Source: an uncultured Clostridia bacterium (GTDB taxonomy: Bacteria > Bacillota > Clostridia > Oscillospirales > Acutalibacteraceae). From it: DNA of 39,319 bases. Where the stretch lies: positions 1-39,319 of the forward strand of contig CAMHMN010000021.1 of the NCBI GenBank assembly GCA_946186245.1, in the 5' to 3' direction. The position numbers and the translations under genes are program-made. The first letter of the stretch is position 1. Every line of letters begins with the position of its first letter. The notes under the pieces were generated by a model. That model was not told where the DNA came from. It saw nothing but the letters and a program-made list of their open reading frames with translations, and ran no database searches. This document shows positions 23,101-30,534 of the stretch, in pieces.

Positions 23101-25925
23101 TTATGTTTGCCACCAAAGCGGATCCGGCGGTGAAACACAGGCTGATGGACTTTGCCCTGGAGCGTTACAGTTATAAGCTGCGTGTCGCAGAGGACGAAGC
23201 CTCCTTCCGAGACTTTTTGCAGACGCTGTCCACCACGCTCTTTGAGGAAGCCGGCGATTATGAATACACCTCCTATCTGATGTCAAAGGGCATTCTGCAG
23301 AATCCGCCGGAGAAGCGCGATGCCCATTACAAGCAGATTCCATTTGAACACGGAGTGGGCAAGGCAAATCTTTACGCCAACACCCGCTATCCCTATTACC
23401 GCACGCTGGAACAGGTCGGCTTTTTGCATTTCACCTTTGAAGCCATACGCGACAGCCTCAAAATCGAGCTGAGCGACAGCCATTACTATGAAGAGCTGGA
23501 AGATCTGGTCTATCGCAAATGCGAGCCGGTTCTTATGAAGTTTGTGGTGATTGAAACCACGATGGGTCTGCTTTATCTAGAACAAAGAACCCTGGCCGAC
23601 TGGGGCGTTGACGAAGAATTCGTCTGGCGCGCAGCCGAAAGCAACATGAAGAACACGCAGTTCAGGGCAAAATATTCCTTCAGTACCGAAGATTGCAGTC
23701 CCTTCCGATACATTCAGCATGATCTGGCCAACTATCTGCTTGCCATGCCGGAAAAGCTGAGTGAACTGGCGGAAGGCAAGGATCTGATTCTGACGGCGCC
23801 CTGCAGAGAGATCATCTATATTGACTTCTACGAGCTGTCGTCGATCAGGGAAATGCTCAGTTTCAGCGCCCACTATGACTGCACCATTCAATTGGGCGGC
23901 GATCAGTACGAACACCCCTTTACTCCGGATGTGTTTATTTATCACGCCGACGACGGTTCCCTGGAACGTGTCAACGACGAGACCTACATTCTGCTGGGCG
24001 ATTCCGTCGCAAGACGTGAAGTGCTGAAGGCAGTGCTGCCCAAGGAGATGAAGGTCGATATCGAAGCCATCGTCAAGCCCAGGACCACCGACGAAATCGA
24101 GATTACAGGCGACGATACCTATAATCTACAGGCTGCCGCCTTCACCATTCTGCGTCTTTATTCAGAGTTGAACGGCGACACCGACTACACTCTCCCGCAG
24201 AATGCGGTGATGGCAGTATTTGACGATCTGATGATATCCTTTGACGCCATTTATCCGCCGGTTCGCGGCAGGGAGCAGCCGGATCCGATGCAGCATATCG
24301 ACGACTGCGCCAGGATGGTCGCCCGCGGAGGCAAGACAGTGTGCTGGCTGCTGGTGCAGGCGATTCAGCAGCTCTGTGGGGACATCAATTACGAGACGCC
24401 CGCCAGCGCGAATATCAGACAGACCACCCTCCGCGAGATTTACGGCGACAATGCCAATGCCGTATGGCTCAACTGCGCGACGGCGACGGAATTCCGCAGA
24501 CGGTATGAAGCCGTCCGTCCATTCCATGAGATACCGGTTGCGAACCAGCATCTGACCATTCTGGACGCAAAGGTGGAAGTAGCCATGCATGCGCTGGTCA
24601 TGCTGTTCCATCAGTACGGACAGCACTACGCGCTCGGACAGGTGCGAAGACATCTCTATAAGATGATGCCTGACATCAAATTCTGCTATGAAATCAACCA
24701 GAGCGCGTGGCTTCCGACACCCGGAGACGACGTGGATGTCGATGTGCAGTCCATCGGAATGATTTTCCGGGGCTTTGACAACGCGACGCAGGAGAATATT
24801 CTCACCGGGCTTGCCAATGCCATAGGCGACCGCGACCTTGCGGAAGGCGGCTGGGGGCTGCTGTATTTCATCAAATTTGTGAAATACGCATATCTTGACC
24901 CGTCGGATATGGTAGAGAGATACTTCATCTCACGCAGCAGACTCATTCCCTCACAGAATATCTTAAAGCAGCTTTACTACAAAGATCTGAACAACGAATT
25001 CATCAAGCACATGCGCAAGTCGGGCAAACAGGTGCTGTCCGAATACGGCGACAGTTTCGAGGTAATCCGAGGCAACGCCCCCGGCGCGAACGAACCCAAA
25101 AACGGCTCGCCTGTGGACGATTTTGAAAATGTGCTGAATTTCGCCCGTGAGATCGAGCAGAAAATGAGCGGTCCCGCCGAGGAATCCTCCGAAGGCGAAA
25201 TGATAAATCTGCAGGGCAACCGTCCCATGTCCACCACGAAGCCGGATATACAGCTCCGTCAGGTGGAAAACGGATTCCTGGAAAAGCGGCTGAATTTTGT
25301 GCTCGAGCCGGTAGACGCCGCTATGGCGGATCAGCTTGTGGACGCGGCACACTTTGTCACCAAGCTCTTCCATGTGCCTGAGATAGAATTCCGCGCCAAC
25401 AACGACATCGAATGCGAGCTTCACTACGGCATTATCCGCAGCAAGAATCAGGTTATAGCGCTGCGTTCTCTGGCGTGGACGGTAGCGCAGCTGATGTACG
25501 AATCAGGGCGTGAACTGCGCGACGTGACGGATCAGGATATCTTTCGGGCGAACGATATCGTCGAGCAATGCGACCGCAACAATTACAAGAAATCCGGCGC
25601 ATTCCCGACATTGTGTTCCATGCCGGTAGACGAAGGAATGTACATTTCCGCCTATCAGGAATACATCTTCTTTGCGCAGGAACTCATGCCGGAAGTCAAG
25701 CTGGCGAGTCTGTTTTCGCTGCAGCAGGAGCTTGCGGACATTGCCCCCATGATGAAGGTTGTCTATGAAATACTGAAGAACGAGCGGCGCGACGGGCCTG
25801 TGCAACCTGGCACCGTGCTGGCCGACGCCCTCTGCGCATGGAGTGCCTACTGCTTTGCGGCAGTGGATTCCTTTGAAGTCGTCGCGGGTCCCTCCGCCTA
25901 CAGCTTCGCGCAGATCAAGAGATAA
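20142..25925 (+). CDS. Giant 43-residue-repeat protein of unknown function (1927 aa)
   Basis: I do not recognise this family. Layout from sequence: a basic N-terminus (1-65); a disordered part to about 150; eight repeats of exactly 43 residues (about 153-488) with consensus D-I-S-G-S-D-F-S-L-x3-L-R-W-x-H-I-x2-A-S-D-I-S and a G-I-K-Y-P-A-T-F half; a helical domain (494-650); a Pro/Glu/Ala-rich linker (about 725-885); and a C-terminal region (about 900-1927). A segment at 494-550 resembles one at 919-980 (L-L-x-I-Y/N...A/R-I/L-Y-P-G), suggesting an internal duplication. The stretch near 1130-1170 (M-G-L-L-Y-L-E...L-A-D-W-G-V-D-E-E-F) is weakly like DUF1444. No signal peptide or membrane helix was seen, so it is probably cytoplasmic. 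It lies 60 bp after a PP2C gene. ATG 20142 has AGGA 3 nt upstream; TTG 20154 is an alternative start. Confidence 0.88.
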   Translation: MVVKLAFFKRFKHQNTKKRYENPAVNQAIDEINKRKEEESDSRRGAENKPEPKKRTAAPSTGKKEGFAPVLAFDPSGSDVDHLVYKPVQIPPKATRSEQFDKEMENLAGIYGVDKTEAASYAESPAPIIPSMAGASDEKPVPVRRLPGSGESLAFMDLSDRTDLQPEEIEEASEIFGIKYPAGFRTDLVNYAGREIDLSDFSLVENLRWKHIENAADISGIVFPATIDTDSFNFYDRNISGCDFSSVYGLRWRHIQSARDIAAIKYPATFDIENAVFAARNISGSDFSLIGSLRWEHIMSASDISGIKYPATFDVSEAKFYGRDISGSDFSLCKGLKWQHISLASDLSGIIYPENFDYSECDFTDIDISGSDFSKANSLKWSQLANAYDITNIKYPSCFDPDSADFTGKDISGSNFSRVGSLRFAHIKPAKIIRKIIYPPQFDIDEADFTDRDIDRSDFSLLTGFNWESVKLAASRDNVIYPAGFVEPVPSDEDVEGAMLIYLLRIYSRVQQDKFSTESFYSDITALYPGLTDSDAAALIERSTHKWERENGAKLIRQDARCAHTGDKLFMTKLGFKLLYPVCGGERSAALLRESFGEIVRRREQEKFEQRLYDLQCGKYLSAAELTEIGFTPGKLPQKAELQVAVDKPKRVLPVPTELESMEDNGRSGSRVRAVPITEPLVPPEVSPLTEIADKVKVRVVQLEPPILATVKPIDPATLLADSKKEEIPEQTETPETPETPESTDVPKEEPSEVPAEPEAAEPESAAEENPQEPPETEETQSEQDEPAEPSDTSFEPVSIEQYTEPAAPEPERRGYSFGERIAPIEIDDSPAKPAKPAEPAEPAEPEYIPISQTDLFTDYPSPPQKPEPPETDEPSPVGESIGVREESFEPVQIRIDKMRDSAADEAEEKLRRKKLSDEEKAIRTGVMGMLLYINQSISDSDLTNSELFSEFMRIYPGAQPKETAAMAQFAANTLSGINAKTRAKLFMFATKADPAVKHRLMDFALERYSYKLRVAEDEASFRDFLQTLSTTLFEEAGDYEYTSYLMSKGILQNPPEKRDAHYKQIPFEHGVGKANLYANTRYPYYRTLEQVGFLHFTFEAIRDSLKIELSDSHYYEELEDLVYRKCEPVLMKFVVIETTMGLLYLEQRTLADWGVDEEFVWRAAESNMKNTQFRAKYSFSTEDCSPFRYIQHDLANYLLAMPEKLSELAEGKDLILTAPCREIIYIDFYELSSIREMLSFSAHYDCTIQLGGDQYEHPFTPDVFIYHADDGSLERVNDETYILLGDSVARREVLKAVLPKEMKVDIEAIVKPRTTDEIEITGDDTYNLQAAAFTILRLYSELNGDTDYTLPQNAVMAVFDDLMISFDAIYPPVRGREQPDPMQHIDDCARMVARGGKTVCWLLVQAIQQLCGDINYETPASANIRQTTLREIYGDNANAVWLNCATATEFRRRYEAVRPFHEIPVANQHLTILDAKVEVAMHALVMLFHQYGQHYALGQVRRHLYKMMPDIKFCYEINQSAWLPTPGDDVDVDVQSIGMIFRGFDNATQENILTGLANAIGDRDLAEGGWGLLYFIKFVKYAYLDPSDMVERYFISRSRLIPSQNILKQLYYKDLNNEFIKHMRKSGKQVLSEYGDSFEVIRGNAPGANEPKNGSPVDDFENVLNFAREIEQKMSGPAEESSEGEMINLQGNRPMSTTKPDIQLRQVENGFLEKRLNFVLEPVDAAMADQLVDAAHFVTKLFHVPEIEFRANNDIECELHYGIIRSKNQVIALRSLAWTVAQLMYESGRELRDVTDQDIFRANDIVEQCDRNNYKKSGAFPTLCSMPVDEGMYISAYQEYIFFAQELMPEVKLASLFSLQQELADIAPMMKVVYEILKNERRDGPVQPGTVLADALCAWSAYCFAAVDSFEVVAGPSAYSFAQIKR
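20598..21605 (+). repeat. Eight in-frame repeats with 129-bp (43-aa) period
   Basis: The anchor tripeptide L-R-W (or L-K-W, L-R-F, F-N-W) falls at residues 207, 250, 293, 336, 379, 422 and 465 of the giant protein, always 43 residues apart. A first, diverged copy has L-Q-P at 164. Each unit contains two pentapeptide-like turns (A-x-F-x-G-R and D-I-S-G-S-D-F-S) joined to a short helix-like R-W-x-H-I-x-x-A. No indel occurs in eight copies. Confidence 0.9.
22635..22679 (+). repeat. 9-bp tandem repeat coding Pro-Ala-Lys/Glu
   Basis: Five copies of a 9-bp unit (GCCAAGCCC twice, GCCGAACCC twice, GCCGAGCCG once) encode an A-K-P / A-E-P run in the Pro-rich linker of the giant protein. Such arrays can change in copy number by slippage without breaking the frame. 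Confidence 0.85.
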
Positions 25926-25943
25926 GTCAATTTGTTCTGTAAT

Positions 25944-25990
25944 AAAAAGTCCTTTTTCCGGATTCCGACCCGGGAAAGGGACTTTTTTTG
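25944..25990 (+). terminator. Terminator after the giant gene
   Basis: AAAAGTCC (25945-25952) pairs with GGGACTTTT (25978-25986), with T/A and CCGG/CCGGG pairing inside, followed by a T-run. It starts about 20 bp after the stop. Confidence 0.88.
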
Positions 25991-26019
25991 TGTTTGACCC
26001 AAAATCATTTATTTTCCCG

Positions 26020-26048
26020 TTGAAAAAATGACCGACAGAGAGTATAAT
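26020..26048 (+). promoter_or_regulatory. Promoter of the YfhO-HAD-NUDIX operon
   Basis: TTGAAA (26020-26025), a 17-bp spacer and a perfect TATAAT (26043-26048). Confidence 0.82.
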
Positions 26049-26092
26049 ATGACTGTGTATGAAAAATTTGCTGTGACAGAGGGCTGAGAATC

Positions 26093-28723
26093 ATGAGTAC
26101 CATCAAACGGAACGACATTACAGAAATGAAGAATACTGCACTGTGGGCGTCGCTGTCGTTTGTTCTTCCCGCCGTAGTCATGACGATGATCATGGCAATA
26201 TGCGGCATCGCTCCTTTCGGAAACAACACCCTGATCAATGACGCAAACGGGGCGTGGTTTGAGAGCTTTACGGGAATGTACAGGTCGATCGTTTCGGGAG
26301 AAGGGTTTTTTTATCGGCTGAATGTAGGCTTCGGCTCCAGCTTCTATCCGGAATTCGCTTCCGGGCTGTGTTCCCCTTTTCTGTTTTTATCATTGTTTTT
26401 CGGGCAGCGTTCGCTCGCCTCGGCCTACACGGTCATCACGATTCTCCGAACCGGAGCGGCAGGTGGATCAGTCTGGTATTTTCTGCATAAATGCACTTCT
26501 TTACGAAAAAAGATGTGCTTTGCCCTGGCCTGCGGGTATTCCCTCTGCGGCTTTGCCTGTTTTGCGGCGTATTATCCGTCTGTAGCTGACGGCGCGGTGT
26601 TTTTTCCGCTGCTGGCTGCGGGCATATTCAGCTACGTGCAGGAATCAAGACCTGTCAGGCTCTTTGTTTTCGGATTGCTCTTCTTTTTCACATGCTCCCG
26701 TCTGACTCTGCTGGGAATTCTTGTTTCCTTTTCCCTTTACGCCGCGTTCTATTTTCGCAGAGGAAGCAAACGCCAGCGCGTCTATAAGGTTTCAATGTTC
26801 GCTGCCACGCTGCTTTGTTCAGCGGCGACCAACGCCGTGCTGATCATTCCGATGTGGAGCGGTTCGGTTCATTACAAAAACGGTGTGTTTTCGGATATTC
26901 CGTCAAATGACATTCTGAGCGACCTCTGCTTCGGCGGCTACGGTACGTCGCCCGTCGGAGGAATGGGGCTCTGTCTGGCGGGACTGCTGATGCTGGGCTT
27001 TTTTGCCTTTATGTTCAACAGCAGAATCACGCTGGGAGAAAAGCTGTCCGTTGCTTCGGGCACAGCGGCTATTCTCCTGTGTCATGCGGCAGCTCCCGCC
27101 GCGAAATACGCCTTGGGATTCGGCAACGCCGGAGGGGAAGCTGTCAGCGCCGGATTCATGCTTGCGATGCTGGCGGTTTACTGTACGGCGAGGGTATACG
27201 ACGAAAGGGAAGGCTTGAAAAAATGGGGAATTCTCTGTCCGATGGCGATCTACGCCCTGCTGGCGGTTCTCTCATTTGTGCTCCGGTCGCATGACGTCTT
27301 CTCGGTCATGGCGGAGACCGGTCTGGCGGTATTGGCCTGCGCGATGTTTGTGCAGCTTTTCGTCGGCGTGGCAGAAGGAATCCGAATGACAGCCGTTACG
27401 GCAGCGGTGCTGACTCTGTTCGGCGCGGTGCATTGCGCGGGGGCGGTGGGGAGCATTCAATCCCAGGTGACGGCGGACAGTCTCAGCGATATTGCCGACA
27501 GCAGGATCAGCGCAAAGCTCAGACTGGAACGAAGCTATCTCCGTCATCATGAGGAAATACCGAGATTTTACCGCACAAGAAGCACCGACGGTGTTTCGGA
27601 CAGCGTGGATATCAACAGCAACTACGTGCAGGGGCTTACGGAATTTGCCGAAAGGCTGGGCATCATGCGCGCCTCTGCGCACGGAGGGGCGGATAACTTC
27701 ACCGAGTTTACCGACATTCTCTTTGGCATAGCGCAGACCGATTATGCATTTTACACCAAGGAAGACGCGGCGCATAAAGCCTGTTCTCCCGCCTATCTGA
27801 TCGGGAATTGGGACAACGTGCTTCCGGATGGCATGAATGCCTTTGAGCTGCAGAATTACCTTGCGGACAAGTGGTTCGGCGCAACGCTCTTTGAACCGAT
27901 AGAAGCGGCGGAGCACACGAAGGAACTGTCTTCCGAGAGCAGCCGCTACAAATGGACCTTCGGCAATGAAACCACCGTCGTCGACAAATACGTGTTTGAA
28001 TTGCCCGAGGAAATGCATCTCTATATGATGGCGCCGGACAGGGATTATTTCTACGCCATCGGCAGCGACAGCCGCAGCGATTGGCAAAAGGGCTGTGCGG
28101 GCGGCATATTCAGCCTCAGCCGTGAGGCGGGAACGGTGACCGTCTATCTGTCCGCCGACGTGTCAGAGGGAGCGCCGGAGCCGGTATTCATGACCTACAG
28201 CGGAGGCCTGGATGCATCGGTGATTCCGGAATGTGCCGATTACATTTCCTACCGTAGCAGCACGATACGGTTCCTGTTTGATGTCAATGAGGCGCAGACG
28301 GCGATCACCTCGATTCCGTTTGAGGAAGGATGGGATATCACCGTCAACGGAAAAAGCGTGAAGCCGGTCAATCTCTGCGGAGGACTGATCGGTCTGTCAC
28401 TGGAAAAGGGCGTGAATTCGATTGTCATGACCTATACGCCGCCCTACTTCCGCACAAGCCTGTGGATATCCGGCATTCTGCTGGCCGTCGGGCTATACCT
28501 GACAATCAAGGTGGAGCATGAAGCAGCCCGCCGCCGCAAGGTGCGTATGGCTTTCCGTGCCGTGGAGCTGAATATCAGCCGTATGACGGTCGATCAGCTG
28601 GAGAATGCATCCGACAGCGCCGGAACAGACGATGGGGAAGAACCGAGCGAAGAGACGCCAAGCCGCCGGAATGCATCTGAAACAACGAAAGAGAAAGACG
28701 AAAGCGAGGAAACAAATCAATGA
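26093..28723 (+). CDS. YfhO family membrane protein (GT-C-like)
   Basis: The 876-residue protein matches the YfhO family (PF09586). An N-terminal multi-helix membrane part (about 18-455) opens with the family segment P-F-G-N-N-T-L-I-N-D-A-N-G-A-W, whose Asp lies in the first outer loop. A large extracytoplasmic region (about 460-780) ends in I-P-F-E-E-G-W-D-I-T-V-N-G-K and N-S-I-V-M-T-Y-T-P-P-Y, typical of YfhO. One last helix (about 785-803) and an acidic cytoplasmic tail of about 70 residues follow. YfhO proteins of Bacillus and Listeria (GtlA) are linked to extracytoplasmic glycosylation of lipoteichoic acid from a lipid-linked sugar; that role here is inferred from family. GAGGG lies about 10 nt before ATG 26093. 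The HAD gene overlaps by ATGA. The length and tail are unusual. Confidence 0.88.
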   Translation: MSTIKRNDITEMKNTALWASLSFVLPAVVMTMIMAICGIAPFGNNTLINDANGAWFESFTGMYRSIVSGEGFFYRLNVGFGSSFYPEFASGLCSPFLFLSLFFGQRSLASAYTVITILRTGAAGGSVWYFLHKCTSLRKKMCFALACGYSLCGFACFAAYYPSVADGAVFFPLLAAGIFSYVQESRPVRLFVFGLLFFFTCSRLTLLGILVSFSLYAAFYFRRGSKRQRVYKVSMFAATLLCSAATNAVLIIPMWSGSVHYKNGVFSDIPSNDILSDLCFGGYGTSPVGGMGLCLAGLLMLGFFAFMFNSRITLGEKLSVASGTAAILLCHAAAPAAKYALGFGNAGGEAVSAGFMLAMLAVYCTARVYDEREGLKKWGILCPMAIYALLAVLSFVLRSHDVFSVMAETGLAVLACAMFVQLFVGVAEGIRMTAVTAAVLTLFGAVHCAGAVGSIQSQVTADSLSDIADSRISAKLRLERSYLRHHEEIPRFYRTRSTDGVSDSVDINSNYVQGLTEFAERLGIMRASAHGGADNFTEFTDILFGIAQTDYAFYTKEDAAHKACSPAYLIGNWDNVLPDGMNAFELQNYLADKWFGATLFEPIEAAEHTKELSSESSRYKWTFGNETTVVDKYVFELPEEMHLYMMAPDRDYFYAIGSDSRSDWQKGCAGGIFSLSREAGTVTVYLSADVSEGAPEPVFMTYSGGLDASVIPECADYISYRSSTIRFLFDVNEAQTAITSIPFEEGWDITVNGKSVKPVNLCGGLIGLSLEKGVNSIVMTYTPPYFRTSLWISGILLAVGLYLTIKVEHEAARRRKVRMAFRAVELNISRMTVDQLENASDSAGTDDGEEPSEETPSRRNASETTKEKDESEETNQ

Positions 28724-29415
28724 AGCAATACAAAGGAGTTATCTTTGATTTCAACGGCACGCTGTTCTTTGACACGGGGCAGCACGAGCAGGCGTGGAGA
28801 GAATATATCAAGGTGCTTTGCGGCAAGGAAGTCACAGAGGACGAATTCCGCTACTGCATCCACGGCAGGACAAACGCGGATATTCTGAAATACTTTTTCC
28901 ACAACGGCCTGACCGAGAGGGAAATAGAGCGTCATTCCGAGGCGAAGGAAGAAGTGTATCGCCGTCTGTGCATGAAGATGTCGGATCGCCTGCACCTTGC
29001 AGACGGCGCTTATGAGCTTCTGGATATGCTGAAAGCGGCAGGCGTCCGCATGGCGGTAGCGACTTCCTCGGGAAGAAGCAACACCCAGTTTTACATCAAG
29101 CGGTTTGATCTGTGGCGTTGGTTCAACCAGAACACCTTCATCTACAACGACGGATCCATCCCCGGCAAGCCGGAACCGGATATCTACCTGACCGCAGCCG
29201 AGGCGATCGGTCTGGAACCGTCAGAATGCATCATATTTGAGGATATGCCCATAGGCGTCGAATCGGCTGTAGCGGCGGGAGCAGGCAGAATTATCGGCGT
29301 TGCTTCCTCCCTGAGTCAGGAATTCCTCGCCTCCGTCAGCGGGGTGGAGGAAGTAATTCCCGACTATTGCGACAGCGAATTCCGCCAGCGCCTTCTTGAA
29401 ATGACAGGCAAGTGA
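28720..29415 (+). CDS. HAD superfamily hydrolase, DxN active-site variant
   Basis: The 231-residue protein resembles beta-phosphoglucomutase/phosphatase-like HADs with a helical cap inserted after motif I. Motif I reads F-D-F-N-G-T-L at residues 9-15: the nucleophile Asp10 is kept but the usual second Asp (general acid/base) is Asn12. Motif II is A-T-S-S-G-R (Thr/Ser present), motif III is P-G-K-P-E-P-D (Lys present) and motif IV is F-E-D-M-P-I-G-V. Related enzymes act on small phosphorylated metabolites such as sugar phosphates. The Asn may lower or change activity, although DFNGT forms do occur in the superfamily. The start overlaps the upstream stop (ATGA) and the NUDIX gene follows after 20 bp, so the three genes are co-expressed. 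Confidence 0.9.
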   Translation: MKQYKGVIFDFNGTLFFDTGQHEQAWREYIKVLCGKEVTEDEFRYCIHGRTNADILKYFFHNGLTEREIERHSEAKEEVYRRLCMKMSDRLHLADGAYELLDMLKAAGVRMAVATSSGRSNTQFYIKRFDLWRWFNQNTFIYNDGSIPGKPEPDIYLTAAEAIGLEPSECIIFEDMPIGVESAVAAGAGRIIGVASSLSQEFLASVSGVEEVIPDYCDSEFRQRLLEMTGK

Positions 29416-29435
29416 GAGCCTTTAGGGAGAACCAT

Positions 29436-30440
29436 ATGAAAGACGCAACACTGTGTTATCTGGAGCGTAACGGCCAATACCTGATGCTGCTGCGCAATAA
29501 GAAAAGCAACGACCCCAACGAAGGCAAATGGATCGGGGTAGGCGGCAAGCCGGAACAGGGCGAAACTCCCGAGGAATGCGCGAAGCGGGAGATTTTGGAG
29601 GAAACGGGACTCAGAGCAGCCGCACTGCATCCTTGCGGCGATGTATTCTTTTACTCCGACGTATGGGAAGATGAGATCATGCATCTTTACCTTGTGGATG
29701 ATTTTTCAGGGGAACTGAATGCCGAATGTGACGAGGGCGAGCTTTGCTGGATCGACAAGGAGCGCATCTTCGACCTCAATCTGTGGGACGGAGACAGGAT
29801 ATTTCTGCAATACATGATGAACGGCAGACGTTTTGACAGGATGGAACTGACCTATACCGGGGAACGTCTGTGCAGCTGCACGGTGGACGGTACGGCGGTG
29901 GAACTGCTGGATGTCTGCCATGAGGACGGCAGCCCTGCGGGATACATCGCTTCCCGCGATTACGTGCATTGGAAGGGTCTGTGGCATGCCACCGTGCACA
30001 TCTGGGTGGTGGAAAAGGACAAAGAGGGCAGCCCGTCGCTGCTGCTCCAGCTTCGCTCAGCCGACAGGCGGCTCTATCCCTCCTGCTGGGATATTTCCTC
30101 CGCGGGACACATTCCCGCAGGAGAGGACGCGCTGCATGGTGCAGTCCGTGAAGTGGGGGAAGAACTCGGCCTGCGGATCCGTCCGGAAGATCTTGCATAT
30201 ATCGGCACCATGAAAATGACCTATGACGACGATTACGATGAAGGCTATCACGACCGGGAATACTGCCGCCTCTATCTTCTGCGCAGGGAGGTCGATGTTT
30301 CCTCCATGAATCTGCAGGAGGCAGAAGTGGAACAGGTCATGACCATGCGCTATGACGATATTGTAAAGGCAGTGGGGGACGGCAGCCTTCACCATTGTCT
30401 GAAAATGGAGGAACTTGAATTTCTCCGTCAATTTATCTGA
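29436..30440 (+). CDS. Tandem NUDIX hydrolase (two complete domains)
   Basis: This 334-residue protein carries two complete NUDIX boxes. Domain 1 (about 1-140) has G-G-K-P-E-Q-G-E-T-P-E-E followed by R-E-I-L-E-E-T-G-L and looks like the MutT/8-oxo-dGTP group. Domain 2 (about 160-334) has G-H-I-P-A-G-E-D-A and R-E-V-G-E-E-L-G-L, with H-x-T-V-H-I-W before it, as in the IPP-isomerase-like group acting on isopentenyl or related diphosphates. Both catalytic R-E-x-x-E-E cores are intact. ATG 29436 has GGGAGA 5 nt upstream; a GTG at 29412 overlapping the HAD stop is possible. A fusion of two different NUDIX types next to a HAD phosphatase suggests a two-step clean-up or nucleotide-sugar job, but substrates cannot be read from sequence. 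Confidence 0.9.
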   Translation: MKDATLCYLERNGQYLMLLRNKKSNDPNEGKWIGVGGKPEQGETPEECAKREILEETGLRAAALHPCGDVFFYSDVWEDEIMHLYLVDDFSGELNAECDEGELCWIDKERIFDLNLWDGDRIFLQYMMNGRRFDRMELTYTGERLCSCTVDGTAVELLDVCHEDGSPAGYIASRDYVHWKGLWHATVHIWVVEKDKEGSPSLLLQLRSADRRLYPSCWDISSAGHIPAGEDALHGAVREVGEELGLRIRPEDLAYIGTMKMTYDDDYDEGYHDREYCRLYLLRREVDVSSMNLQEAEVEQVMTMRYDDIVKAVGDGSLHHCLKMEELEFLRQFI

Positions 30441-30459
30441 ATTATTCAATCATAATTGC

Positions 30460-30506
30460 CAGCCTGTTTTTGTTTCTCGGAAAGAATGAGTGGCAAAAAC
30501 AGGCTG
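30460..30506. repeat. 13-bp perfect inverted repeat before azlC
   Basis: CAGCCTGTTTTTG (30460-30472) and CAAAAACAGGCTG (30494-30506) form a perfect 13-bp stem with a 21-nt loop, between the NUDIX stop and the azlC ribosome site. No T-run follows the stem on either strand, so it is not a standard terminator. It may be an attenuator, a transcript end with T-rich stem, or an operator. Confidence 0.7.
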
Positions 30507-30534
30507 CCTACTACGGAAAGGATCATATGACAAG

